Below, in pieces: positions 25,403 to 33,212 of a DNA stretch of 64,000 bases (position 1 is its first letter; every line of letters begins with the position of its first letter). The notes under the pieces were generated by a model. The model was not told the DNA's origin and made no database searches. It worked only from the letters and a program-made list of their open reading frames with translations. The translations under genes and the position numbers were made by a program. Origin of the DNA: Fuscovulum blasticum DSM 2131 (GTDB lineage: Bacteria; Pseudomonadota; Alphaproteobacteria; Rhodobacterales; Rhodobacteraceae); the NCBI RefSeq assembly GCF_003034965.1, contig NZ_PZKE01000015.1, positions 1-64,000 of the forward strand, in the 5' to 3' direction.

Positions 25403-26854
25403 ATGAGCACTGTCATCAAGAACGGCACCATCGTCACCGCCGATCTGACCTACAAATCCGATGTGCTGGTCGAGGATGGCCAGATCATCGCCATCGGCCA
25501 CGGGCTGAAGGGCGATACGGTGCTGGATGCGACGGGCTGCTATGTCATGCCGGGCGGGATCGACCCGCATACGCATCTGGAAATGCCCTTCATGGGCACC
25601 TATTCGGCCGATGATTTCGACAGCGGCACCCGCGCGGCGCTGGCGGGGGGCACCACGATGGTGGTGGATTTCGCGCTGCCGTCGCCGGGGCAAGGGCTGC
25701 TGGACGCGCTGAAGATCTGGGACAACAAGACCGCCCGGGCGCATTGCGACTACAGCTTCCACATGGCGGTGACATGGTGGGGCGAGCAGGTCTTTGACGA
25801 GATGAAGGCCGTGACCGAGCGCGGAATCAACACCTTCAAGCACTTCATGGCCTACAAGGGGGCCCTGATGGTGAACGATGACGAGATGTTCGCCAGCTTC
25901 CGCCGCTGTGCCGAACTTGGGGCGATTCCGTTGGTCCATGCCGAGAACGGCGATCTGGTGGCGGAAATGTCGGCCAAGCTGCTGGCCGAGGGCAATACCG
26001 GCCCCGAGGCCCATGCCTACAGCCGCCCCAGCCAGGTGGAAGGCGAGGCGACCAACCGCGCGATCATGATCGCGGATATGGCGGGCGTACCGCTGTACGT
26101 CGTGCATACGTCGTGCGAAGAGGCACACGAGGCGATCCGCCGGGCAAAGATGAACGGCAAGCGGGTCTGGGGCGAGCCGCTGATCCAGCACCTGACGCTG
26201 GACGAGAGCGAATACTTCAACCCCGACTGGGACCATGCCGCGCGGCGGGTGATGAGCCCGCCTTTCCGCGACAAGCGCCATCAGGACAGCCTTTGGGCGG
26301 GGCTTGCCAGCGGCACGCTGTCCTGCGTCGCCACCGACCATTGCGCCTTTACCACCGAACAGAAGCGGTTCGGCGTCGGCAACTTCACCAAGATCCCGAA
26401 CGGCACCGGCGGGCTTGAGGACCGGATGCCGATGCTGTGGACCTATGGCGTGAACACCGGGCGGATCACGATGAACGAATTCGTCGCCGTCACCTCGACC
26501 AATATCGCCAAGATCATGAACTGCTACCCGAAGAAGGGCGCGGTTCTGGTGGGGGCGGACGCCGATCTGGTGGTCTGGGACCCCGAGAAGGAAAAGACCA
26601 TCAGCGCCAAAGCCCAGCAATCGGCCATCGACTACAATGTGTTCGAGGGCAAGACGGTCAAGGGCCTGCCGCGCTATGTGATGAGCCGGGGCCATGTGGC
26701 GGTGACGGACGGCGCGCTGACCAGTGTCGAGGGGCATGGCAAGTTCGTCGCCCGCGCGCCGGGCACCCCGGTCGGCAAGGCGCTGTCCACCTGGAAGGCG
26801 CTGACCAACCCGCGGCCGGTGGCGCGCGCGGGTATTCCGGCAAGCGGGGTATGA
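25403..26854 (+). CDS. hydA: dihydropyrimidinase
   Basis: The 483-residue cyclic amidohydrolase opens dihydrouracil/dihydrothymine. The metal-binding motif is GGIDPHTHLEMPFMG. The carboxylated Lys lies in NTFKHFMAYKGALM, metal-binding His residues in VHAENGD and VVHTSCEEAHEAI, and the metal Asp in CVATDHCAF. The length is standard for D-hydantoinase/dihydropyrimidinase. GGGGAGCGGGAA precedes the ATG. Its stop overlaps the start of a 36-residue ORF as TGATG, and the pyrimidine transporter genes follow. Confidence 0.96.
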   Translation: MSTVIKNGTIVTADLTYKSDVLVEDGQIIAIGHGLKGDTVLDATGCYVMPGGIDPHTHLEMPFMGTYSADDFDSGTRAALAGGTTMVVDFALPSPGQGLLDALKIWDNKTARAHCDYSFHMAVTWWGEQVFDEMKAVTERGINTFKHFMAYKGALMVNDDEMFASFRRCAELGAIPLVHAENGDLVAEMSAKLLAEGNTGPEAHAYSRPSQVEGEATNRAIMIADMAGVPLYVVHTSCEEAHEAIRRAKMNGKRVWGEPLIQHLTLDESEYFNPDWDHAARRVMSPPFRDKRHQDSLWAGLASGTLSCVATDHCAFTTEQKRFGVGNFTKIPNGTGGLEDRMPMLWTYGVNTGRITMNEFVAVTSTNIAKIMNCYPKKGAVLVGADADLVVWDPEKEKTISAKAQQSAIDYNVFEGKTVKGLPRYVMSRGHVAVTDGALTSVEGHGKFVARAPGTPVGKALSTWKALTNPRPVARAGIPASGV

Positions 26855-26964
26855 TGGCGACGCTGGCCGAACAGGCCGGGATCGACGGGCGGCTGACGGC
26901 GGCGGTCGCGGCGTGGGTCATGTATCGGGACAGGGCGGCCGGGGCCGTTGGGGGACAGGAATGA
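26854..26964 (+). CDS. small coupled ORF (36 aa) between hydA and the transporter
   Basis: The ATG overlaps the hydA stop as TGATG, and the TGA stop overlaps the next ATG as ATGA, so the ORF fits exactly into the operon. The product starts MATLAEQAGIDGRLTAAVAA and contains WVMYRDRAAG; an amphipathic helix is likely. I recognise no family. It may be a real small protein or a device that carries ribosomes from hydA to the ATPase gene. The double coupling is the main evidence. Confidence 0.5.
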   Translation: MATLAEQAGIDGRLTAAVAAWVMYRDRAAGAVGGQE

Positions 26965-27758
26965 AGGATACCATCAACCTCGGCCAGCCGGTGATTGCGG
27001 CGCAGGGGCTGAATCTGGTCTTCCAGACCAATGACGGGCCGGTTCACGCGTTGAAGGACGTGGACCTGACCATCGGCAAGGGCGAATTCGTCAGCTTCAT
27101 CGGCCCCTCGGGCTGTGGCAAGACCACCTTCCTGCGCTGCATCGCGGCGCTGGAACATCCGACCGGCGGCAGCCTGACCGTGAATGGCATGACCCCCGAC
27201 GAGGCGCGGCGCAAGCGGGCCTATGGCTATGTGTTCCAGGCGGCGGGGCTGTATCCGTGGCGCACCATCGCCGGCAATATCAAGCTGCCGCTGGAGATCA
27301 TGGGCTTCCCCCGGGCCGAACAGGAAGCCCGGGTCGAACGGGTGCTGGATCTGGTCGACCTGAAGGGTTTTGGCAAGAAATTCCCCTGGCAATTGTCGGG
27401 CGGGATGCAGCAACGCGCCAGCATCGCCCGCGCGCTGGCCTTTGATGCCGACATCCTGCTGATGGACGAACCCTTCGGCGCGCTGGACGAGATCGTCCGC
27501 GACCGGCTGAACGAAGAGCTGCTCAAGCTCTGGGCGCGGACCGGCAAGACCATCGGCTTCGTCACCCATTCCATTCCCGAGGCGGTCTATCTGTCCACCA
27601 AGATCGTGGTCATGTCGCCGCGTCCGGGCCGCATCACCGATGTGATCGACAGCCCCTTGCCAAGGGAGCGGCCGCTGGACATCCGCGATACGCCCGAATT
27701 CATTGCCATCGCGCATCGGGTGCGCGAAGGGCTGCGCGCGGGCCATTCCTATGACTGA
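26961..27758 (+). CDS. ABC transporter ATP-binding protein (pyrimidine-type)
   Basis: The 265-residue nitrate/sulfonate/thiamine-precursor-type ATPase has Walker A GPSGCGKTT near residue 50. The Q-loop is YVFQAAGLYPWRT, the signature LSGGMQQRASIARAL, Walker B ILLMDEPFGALDE and the H-loop FVTHSIPEAV. The start at 26961 overlaps the small ORF stop, with GGGGGACAGGA upstream. It energises the two permeases that follow. Co-transcription with amidase and hydA suggests uptake of a pyrimidine or catabolic intermediate. Confidence 0.9.
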   Translation: MKDTINLGQPVIAAQGLNLVFQTNDGPVHALKDVDLTIGKGEFVSFIGPSGCGKTTFLRCIAALEHPTGGSLTVNGMTPDEARRKRAYGYVFQAAGLYPWRTIAGNIKLPLEIMGFPRAEQEARVERVLDLVDLKGFGKKFPWQLSGGMQQRASIARALAFDADILLMDEPFGALDEIVRDRLNEELLKLWARTGKTIGFVTHSIPEAVYLSTKIVVMSPRPGRITDVIDSPLPRERPLDIRDTPEFIAIAHRVREGLRAGHSYD

Positions 27759-27773
27759 CCGCGGGGGCCGGGC

Positions 27774-28640
27774 ATGAACCGCGTGTTGCCGATCCTGACG
27801 GTTGTCGCGGCCATCGTGGTGCTGTGGTATGGCGCGGCGGTGGCGATGAACCGGGCCTGGGTTCTGGATCAGGCCGCGCGGGCGGGGACCGAACCGCCCG
27901 CCTTCGGCCAGATGGTCGTCGCCACCATGACACAGGAACGCCCCGTGCTGCCCGCGCCGCATCAGGTGGTGGCCGAGCTGTGGAAGGGCGTCGCCGGGCA
28001 GGCGATCACCTCGAAGCGCAGTCTGGTCTATCACGGCTGGATCACCCTGTCGGCCACGCTTCTGGGCTTTGCCATCGGCACGGCGGCGGGCATCGCGCTG
28101 GCGGTGGGCATCGTCCATAACCGCGCCATGGACATGAGCGTGCTGCCCTGGGCGATTGCCAGCCAGACCATCCCGATCCTGGCCATCGCGCCGATGTTCA
28201 TCGTGGTGATGAACAGCATGGGGGTGCAGGGGCTGGTGCCCAAGGCCATCATCTCGGCCTATCTGTCGTTCTTCCCGGTGGTGGTGGGCATGGTCAAGGG
28301 GTTGCGCGCGCCCGATGCGATGCAGCTTGACCTGCTGCGCACCTATAACGCCGGGGGCGCGGCGGTGCTGGGCAAGCTGCGGCTGCCGGCCTCGATGCCC
28401 TATCTTTTCGCCTCGCTCAAGGTCGGGGCGGCGGCGGCCCTGGTGGGGGCCATCGTGGGCGAACTGCCGACCGGCGCCGTGGCGGGGCTTGGCGCGCGGC
28501 TTTTGTCGGGCAGCTATTATGGCCAGACCATCCAGATCTGGGCGGCGCTGTTCGCGGCGGCCATCGTGGCGGCCGGGCTGGTGGCGGTGATCGGGCTGGT
28601 CGAGCGGGTGACGCTGCGGCGGATGGGGATGGCACGATGA
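27774..28640 (+). CDS. ABC transporter permease 1 (pyrimidine-type)
   Basis: The 288-residue inner-membrane permease has an N-terminal helix, a periplasmic stretch (MNRAWVLDQAARAGTEPP) and about five further helices. The BPD-transp-1 EAA-like loop is GLRAPDAMQLDLLRTYNAGGAAVLGKLRLPASMPYLFASLKVG. It is followed by an ATGA overlap with a second, different permease, so the channel is a heterodimer. Membership of the SsuC/TauC/ThiX-type permeases agrees with the NMT1/THI5-like binding protein downstream. Confidence 0.9.
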   Translation: MNRVLPILTVVAAIVVLWYGAAVAMNRAWVLDQAARAGTEPPAFGQMVVATMTQERPVLPAPHQVVAELWKGVAGQAITSKRSLVYHGWITLSATLLGFAIGTAAGIALAVGIVHNRAMDMSVLPWAIASQTIPILAIAPMFIVVMNSMGVQGLVPKAIISAYLSFFPVVVGMVKGLRAPDAMQLDLLRTYNAGGAAVLGKLRLPASMPYLFASLKVGAAAALVGAIVGELPTGAVAGLGARLLSGSYYGQTIQIWAALFAAAIVAAGLVAVIGLVERVTLRRMGMAR

Positions 28641-29551
28641 AGAACGCTTCGGCCTTCGACTGGACCCTGACGGGGATCGTCATCGCCGCGCTTGTCGCGG
28701 GCTGGATTTATGATCCCCGGCTGGGCACGGTCCTGTCGATCTGGCTGGGCGCCTGGGCGGTCAACGCGATGATCGCGCGGGGCAGGGGCCCCTTGCCGCG
28801 CTGGCTGGTGCCGGCGCTGTTCGGGGTGACGCTGCTGGTGCTGTGGGAACTGGTGGTGCGGCTCTTCGCCGTGTCTCCGGTCATTCTGCCCGCGCCTTCG
28901 GCGATTGCCGCGCGGATTGCGGGCAGCGGCCCCACGCTCTGGGCCGATTTCGTGCAGACCGGCCTGAAAGGCGCGCTGACCGGCTGGCTGATCGGCTGCG
29001 CCGCCGCCGTGGCGGCAGCCATCGCGGTGGACCGCAGCCCCTTCCTGCAACGCGGCCTGCTGCCGGTGGGCAATTTCGTGGCCGCGCTGCCCATCGTGGG
29101 CATCGCGCCGATCATGGTGATGTGGTTCGGCTTCGACTGGCAGTCCAAGGCCGCCGTCGTGGTGGTCATGGTGTTCTTCCCGGTGCTGGTGAACATGGTT
29201 GCGGGCCTGAAGGCGACCGATGCCATGCAGCGCGACCAGATGGCCACCTGGCACGCCAGCTATTGGCAGACGCTGTGGAAACTGCGGTTCCCCGCGGCGC
29301 TGCCCTTCCTGTTCAACGGGCTGAAGATCGCCACCACGCTGGCGCTGATCGGCGCCATCGTTGCCGAGTTCTTCGGCAGCCCCATCGTTGGCATGGGGTT
29401 CCGCATCAACGCCTCGATCGGGCAGCTTGCGCTGGACATGATCTGGGCCGAGATTGCCGTTGCCGCGGTTGCCGGATCGGCCTTCTATGGGCTGGTCGCA
29501 CAGATCGAGAAGCGGGTGACCTTCTGGCACCCGTCACAGCGTCGTCAATGA
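28637..29551 (+). CDS. ABC transporter permease 2 (pyrimidine-type)
   Basis: The 304-residue permease starts MKNASAFDWTLTG and overlaps the previous stop (ATGA). About six to seven helices are visible. The EAA-type loop is GLKATDAMQRDQMATWHASYWQTLWKLRFPAALPFLFNGLKI, similar to but distinct from permease 1. It pairs with permease 1 and the ATPase. No substrate specificity can be read from the sequence; the operon context suggests pyrimidines or related nitrogen heterocycles. Confidence 0.9.
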   Translation: MKNASAFDWTLTGIVIAALVAGWIYDPRLGTVLSIWLGAWAVNAMIARGRGPLPRWLVPALFGVTLLVLWELVVRLFAVSPVILPAPSAIAARIAGSGPTLWADFVQTGLKGALTGWLIGCAAAVAAAIAVDRSPFLQRGLLPVGNFVAALPIVGIAPIMVMWFGFDWQSKAAVVVVMVFFPVLVNMVAGLKATDAMQRDQMATWHASYWQTLWKLRFPAALPFLFNGLKIATTLALIGAIVAEFFGSPIVGMGFRINASIGQLALDMIWAEIAVAAVAGSAFYGLVAQIEKRVTFWHPSQRRQ

Positions 29552-29591
29552 AAATGGGCCGCAAGACAGGCCTGCAACAGGAGAGGAAGCC

Positions 29592-30575
29592 ATGAAGAAA
29601 GTGATGACGGGGACGTTGCTTGCCGGGCTGCTGGCGGCGGGCGGGGCCTGGGCCGAGGATGTGACCCTGCAGTTGAAATGGGTCACGCAGGCCCAGTTCG
29701 CCGGCTATTATGTGGCCAAGGACAAGGGTTTTTATGAAGAAGAAGGCCTGAACGTCACCATCCTGCCGGGCGGCCCCGATGTGGCCCCGACCCAGGTGAT
29801 CGCCGGCGGCGGTGCCGATGTGGTGGTGGACTGGATGCCGTCCGCCCTGGCTGCCCGCGAAAAGGGGCTGGCGCTGGTGAACATCGCCCAGCCGTTCAAG
29901 TCGTCGGGGATGCAGCTTACCTGTCTCAAGGAATCGGGCGTGACGACGCCGGCCGATTTCAAGGGCAAGACGCTGGGCGTCTGGTTCGGCGGCAACGAAT
30001 ATCCGTTCCTGAACTGGATGGGCAAGCTCGGCCTGAAGACCGACGGTTCGCCCGATGGCGTGACGGTGCTGAAGCAGGGCTTCAACGTCGATCCGCTGCT
30101 GCAAAAGCAGGCCGCCTGCATCTCGACCATGACCTATAACGAATACTGGCAGGTCATCGACGCCGGCATCACGCCCGAGCAACTGGTGAACTTCAACTAC
30201 ACCACCGAAGGCGTGGCGACGCTGGAAGACGGGCTTTACGTCATGGAAGACAAGCTGTCGGATGCGGCCTTCCAGGACAAGATGGTCAAGTTCGTCCGCG
30301 CTTCGATGAAGGGCTGGAAATGGGCGGAAGAGAACCCCGACGAAGCCGCCATGATCGTGCTGGAAAATGACGAGACCGGCGCCCAGACCGAAGCGCATCA
30401 GAAGCGCATGATGGGCGAGGTGGCCAAGCTGACCGCCGGGTCGAACGGCGCGCTGGACGAGGCCGATTATCAGCGCACCGTCGATGCGCTGATGTCGGGC
30501 GGGTCGGATGCCGTCATCACCAAGGCGCCGGAAGGGGCCTGGACCCACGCGATCACCGACAAGGCGCTGCAATAA
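29592..30575 (+). CDS. NMT1/THI5-like ABC substrate-binding protein
   Basis: The 327-residue periplasmic protein has a signal peptide (MKKVMTGTLLAGLLAAGGAWA). The NMT1/THI5 domain opens LQLKWVTQAQFAGYYVAKDKGFYEEEGLNVTILPGG and contains ADVVVDWMPSALAAREKG and KGKTLGVWFGGNEYPFLNWM. The family binds pyrimidine moieties of thiamine biosynthesis and related compounds (ThiY, RibY). Here it closes an operon with amidase, hydA and permeases, so uracil/thymine or a dihydro-derivative is the likely ligand by inference. CAGGAGAGGAAGCC precedes the ATG. A strong terminator follows. Confidence 0.92.
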   Translation: MKKVMTGTLLAGLLAAGGAWAEDVTLQLKWVTQAQFAGYYVAKDKGFYEEEGLNVTILPGGPDVAPTQVIAGGGADVVVDWMPSALAAREKGLALVNIAQPFKSSGMQLTCLKESGVTTPADFKGKTLGVWFGGNEYPFLNWMGKLGLKTDGSPDGVTVLKQGFNVDPLLQKQAACISTMTYNEYWQVIDAGITPEQLVNFNYTTEGVATLEDGLYVMEDKLSDAAFQDKMVKFVRASMKGWKWAEENPDEAAMIVLENDETGAQTEAHQKRMMGEVAKLTAGSNGALDEADYQRTVDALMSGGSDAVITKAPEGAWTHAITDKALQ

Positions 30576-30598
30576 CCGCAGCGGCCTGACCGGACAGC

Positions 30599-30627
30599 CG
30601 CGCCCGGGGGCAACCCCGGGCGCGTTT
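30599..30627 (+). terminator. rho-independent terminator of the pyrimidine operon
   Basis: A perfect 11-bp stem CGCGCCCGGGG/CCCCGGGCGCG with a GCAA tetraloop (30599-30624) is followed by TTTGCGTTTGC, 24 bases after the binding-protein stop. Confidence 0.85.
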
Positions 30628-30690
30628 GCGTTTGCTCAGGCGTTCTTAACCTGTGCCCGCCAGACTGCCGCGCAGTGGCGGGGCGGGCAC

Positions 30691-31104
30691 ATGCAGGGCG
30701 GCATCTGGCGGATCGGTCTGGGCGTTCTTCTTGGCGCGGCGCTGTTGGCGGGGCTGTTCGTGCTGGTCTGGCGCGATGGGCAGCGCGCGCCACCCGCCTG
30801 GCTGCGCGGCCTGCCGGGCCCCGAGGCCGAGGCGGCGTTCTGCCTTGCCGTGGCCGAACGCATCGACGACCGCAGCCGCGGGGCCGATGCCCGGCTGGCG
30901 CGGTTCCTGGATGAGCAGATCCTGTTCTGGCGCGGGCCTGCCGGCAGCGCGCTGGGCGCGGGACGCGCCGCGCTGGCAGCTGAAACCGCCGATCCGACCC
31001 GGCCCGAGGGTCGGGCGCTGTTTCTGGCCTTGCAGGATTGCGCCTGGCGGGCGCTGTCCTTCTACGGCCATCGCTTCCCCTCGATGGAGGAGGGTGGCTT
31101 GTAA
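30691..31104 (+). CDS. membrane-anchored hypothetical protein
   Basis: The 137-residue protein has one N-terminal membrane helix (IWRIGLGVLLGAALLAGLFVLVW). A soluble Ala/Arg-rich part follows, with RGLPGPEAEAAFCLAVAERIDDRS and LFLALQDCAWRALSFYGHRFPSMEEGGL. No family or motif is recognised. The ribosome-binding sequence is weak (GGGCGGG), so the start at 30691 is chosen for the membrane segment. It is the last gene before a regulator with its own palindrome; function unknown. Confidence 0.6.
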   Translation: MQGGIWRIGLGVLLGAALLAGLFVLVWRDGQRAPPAWLRGLPGPEAEAAFCLAVAERIDDRSRGADARLARFLDEQILFWRGPAGSALGAGRAALAAETADPTRPEGRALFLALQDCAWRALSFYGHRFPSMEEGGL

Positions 31105-31110
31105 AGCCCG

Positions 31111-31123
31111 TGTCAATTTGACA
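31111..31123. promoter_or_regulatory. perfect 13-bp palindrome upstream of the XRE regulator
   Basis: TGTCAATTTGACA is dyad-symmetric and lies 25 bases before the XRE/DUF2083 start. An outer GTAAAG...CTTTTAC pair extends the dyad. The position fits autoregulation by the downstream gene. Confidence 0.5.
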
Positions 31124-31148
31124 AACCTTTTACAGGAGGGGCCGCGCC

Positions 31149-32441
31149 ATGCCGATGACCGCCTTGACCGGAACACGGTTGCGCGAACGCCGGCTTGCCG
31201 CCGGGTTGCGGCAGGCCGATCTGGCCGAACGCGCGGCAATTTCGCCGTCCTACCTGAACCTGATCGAACACAACCGCCGCAACGTGACGCCCGAGGTGCT
31301 GGCCCGGCTGGCCGCGGCGCTTGGGATCGAACCGCAGGCGCTGGCCGAAGCCTCGGCCGGGGCGCTGCTGGACGACCTGCGCTCTGCCGCCGCCGCCTTG
31401 CCCGCCGCCGAGGCCGAGGTGGCGCGGGCCGAGGATTTCGCCGGTCGCTTCCCCGGCTGGGCGGCGCTGACCGCCGCGCTGCATGGCCGCAGCGTGGCGT
31501 TGGAGCGCGCGGTTGCCGCGCTGAATGACCGTCTCAGCCATGACCCGCACCTGTCGGCGGCCCTGCATGAACTGTTGTCGGCGCTGGCCGGGGTGCGCGC
31601 CACCGCCGCCATCCTGGCCGAAACGCCCGACCTTGCCGCCGACTGGCGCGACAGGTTCCACCGCAACCTTTATCAGGACAGCGAACGTCTGGCCGAGGGG
31701 GCCGAGGCGCTGGTGGCCTATCTGGACCGATCGGAAGCCGCCGCCGACGAAGGCGTGACCGCCCCGCAGGATGAGGTGGAACTGTGGCTGGCGGCGCGCG
31801 GCTGGCACCTGCCAGAAGTGGAAGGCGGCGATCCCGCCGCGCTGGGGCCGGAGCTGGAGGCGCTGGCCTCGGGCGCGGCGCGGGTGCTGGCGCGGGCGCA
31901 TGTGACGCAAGCGGCGGAAGATGCCGCCGCCCTGCCGCAGCCCGCCTTTGCCCAGGCGCTGGCCGAGGATGGCCCCGATCCGGCCCGCCTTGCCGCCCGC
32001 TTTGGCTGCGGCCTGCTGGCGGCGATGCGGCGGATTGCGCTGCTGCCCGGTGCCAAGGCGGGGCTGGTCACCTGCGATGCCTCGGGCACGCTGTTGTTTC
32101 GCAAACCGGCTGACGGCTTCGCGCTGCCCCGCTTTGGCGCGGCCTGTCCGCTGTGGCCGCTTTATGCCGCCCTTGGCCGCCCCGGCGCCCCGGTCGAGGC
32201 GCTGGTTGCGCCGCCTGGCCCCGACGGGCAGGTGTTCCGCTGTCTGGCCTTTGCCGAAACCCGCCTGCCGCTGGGCTTTGCCGGGCCGGAGCTACGGCTG
32301 GCGGCGATGCTGATCCTGCCAGACCCGGCGCCGCGGGGCACGCGCGCGGTTCTGCCCGTTGGCCCCACCTGCCGCATCTGCCCGCGCGGCGGCTGTCCGG
32401 CCCGCCGCGAACCTTCGATCCTGGGCGAAGCGGCGGCCTGA
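31149..32441 (+). CDS. XRE/DUF2083 transcriptional regulator (short-chain acyl-CoA regulator-like)
   Basis: The 430-residue protein has an N-terminal XRE helix-turn-helix (GLRQADLAERAAISPSYLNLIEHNRRNVTPEVLARLAAALG). It has a long helical middle and a C-terminal DUF2083-type region with RRIALLPGAKAGLVTCDASG, EALVAPPGPDGQVFRCLAFAET and the terminal CRICPRGGCPARREPSIL. Relatives (PccR/ScfR type) regulate propionyl- or acetyl-CoA metabolism. The HExxH motif of the IrrE-like domain often found between these parts is not visible. ACAGGAGGGGC precedes the ATG. Targets are unknown here; a palindrome upstream suggests autoregulation. Confidence 0.82.
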   Translation: MPMTALTGTRLRERRLAAGLRQADLAERAAISPSYLNLIEHNRRNVTPEVLARLAAALGIEPQALAEASAGALLDDLRSAAAALPAAEAEVARAEDFAGRFPGWAALTAALHGRSVALERAVAALNDRLSHDPHLSAALHELLSALAGVRATAAILAETPDLAADWRDRFHRNLYQDSERLAEGAEALVAYLDRSEAAADEGVTAPQDEVELWLAARGWHLPEVEGGDPAALGPELEALASGAARVLARAHVTQAAEDAAALPQPAFAQALAEDGPDPARLAARFGCGLLAAMRRIALLPGAKAGLVTCDASGTLLFRKPADGFALPRFGAACPLWPLYAALGRPGAPVEALVAPPGPDGQVFRCLAFAETRLPLGFAGPELRLAAMLILPDPAPRGTRAVLPVGPTCRICPRGGCPARREPSILGEAAA

Positions 32442-32458
32442 TCTTTTGCCGTCTCAGC

Positions 32459-32502
32459 TTTTGACAGGGGGTTTTGACAGGGGGCGGCTTTCCGCCGATA
32501 CT
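32459..32502 (+). promoter_or_regulatory. promoter with tandemly duplicated -35 region
   Basis: TTTTGACAGGGGG is perfectly repeated head to tail (32459-32471 and 32472-32484). The second TTGACA (32474-32479) has a 17-base spacer to GATACT (32497-32502), giving a strong sigma70-type promoter about 50 bases before the receiver gene. Confidence 0.65.
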
Positions 32503-32553
32503 GGCCGCCTGTTCCGCCGGGTGCGGGGGAACACGGGGGGAGAATCGCACCGC

Positions 32554-32940
32554 ATGGGCCAGCATGTCCTGCTGATCGAGGACGAGCCGAACATTGCCGA
32601 AGCCATCGGCTTCATCCTGTCACGCGACGGCTGGCAGGTGACCCATCTTTCCACAGGGACCGGGGCCGCCGCCACGGCGCAGCGCATCACCCCGGACCTG
32701 ATCATCCTTGACCACATGCTGCCCGATCTGTCGGGGCTGGAGGTGCTGGCGGCGCTGCGGGGCGACCCGTCCACCGCCGCCACGCCGGTGCTGATGCTGA
32801 CCGCCCGTGGCCAGAGCCGCGACCGCGAGGCCGCCGCCCGCGCCGGGGCCGACAGTTTCATGGCCAAGCCCTTTGCCAATGCCGAGATTCTGGCCGAGGT
32901 GCGCGCCCTGGCCGGACGTGCCCCCGTGGCGCGGGGCTGA
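32554..32940 (+). CDS. single-domain response regulator (CheY-like receiver)
   Basis: The 128-residue protein is a receiver domain only. The acidic pocket is IEDEPN, the phospho-acceptor Asp53 lies in LIILDHMLPD, the conserved Thr in LMLTARGQ, and Lys105 in FMAKPFANAE. There is no output domain, so it signals through protein contacts or acts in a phosphorelay. A GGGGGGAGAAT sequence precedes the ATG. It is the first gene of an operon with a small membrane protein and a symporter-kinase. Confidence 0.92.
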   Translation: MGQHVLLIEDEPNIAEAIGFILSRDGWQVTHLSTGTGAAATAQRITPDLIILDHMLPDLSGLEVLAALRGDPSTAATPVLMLTARGQSRDREAAARAGADSFMAKPFANAEILAEVRALAGRAPVARG

Positions 32941-32941
32941 G

Positions 32942-33208
32942 ATGAAAATCCCCCGGCGCCCGATGTTTCTGGGGCGCATCCCCTATCGCCGCCGCCGCCT
33001 GCGCGATGCGGCGCGTCTGTTGCCGCTGTTCGGCCTGTTCTTCCTGCTGCTGCCATTGCTCTGGTCGCCGCCCGGCAACGAAGGGCGGCGGTTTTCCGGC
33101 GATCTGGTCTATCTGTTCGGCCTGTGGGTGGGCATGATCGTGCTGGCCGCCGCCATTGCCCCCGGCCTGTCGCGCCGCGATGGCGAACCGGACGAGGACG
33201 AGGACTGA
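32942..33208 (+). CDS. small membrane protein (88 aa) of a two-component operon
   Basis: The protein has an Arg-rich N-terminus (PRRPMFLGRIPYRRRRLRDAAR), two membrane helices (LLPLFGLFFLLLPLLW and LVYLFGLWVGMIVLAAAIA) and an acidic tail (DGEPDEDED). It starts one base after the receiver stop and ends four bases before the symporter-kinase start. The tight fit suggests it works with that kinase, perhaps as an accessory subunit like those of other sodium:solute symporters. No family recognised. Confidence 0.78.
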   Translation: MKIPRRPMFLGRIPYRRRRLRDAARLLPLFGLFFLLLPLLWSPPGNEGRRFSGDLVYLFGLWVGMIVLAAAIAPGLSRRDGEPDEDED

Positions 33209-33212
33209 CAGG

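Noticed and set aside
23921-26737. Minus-strand 938-codon frame opposite the amidase and hydA
   Set aside because: Shadow frame of two clearly conserved enzymes; no ribosome-binding site or family features.
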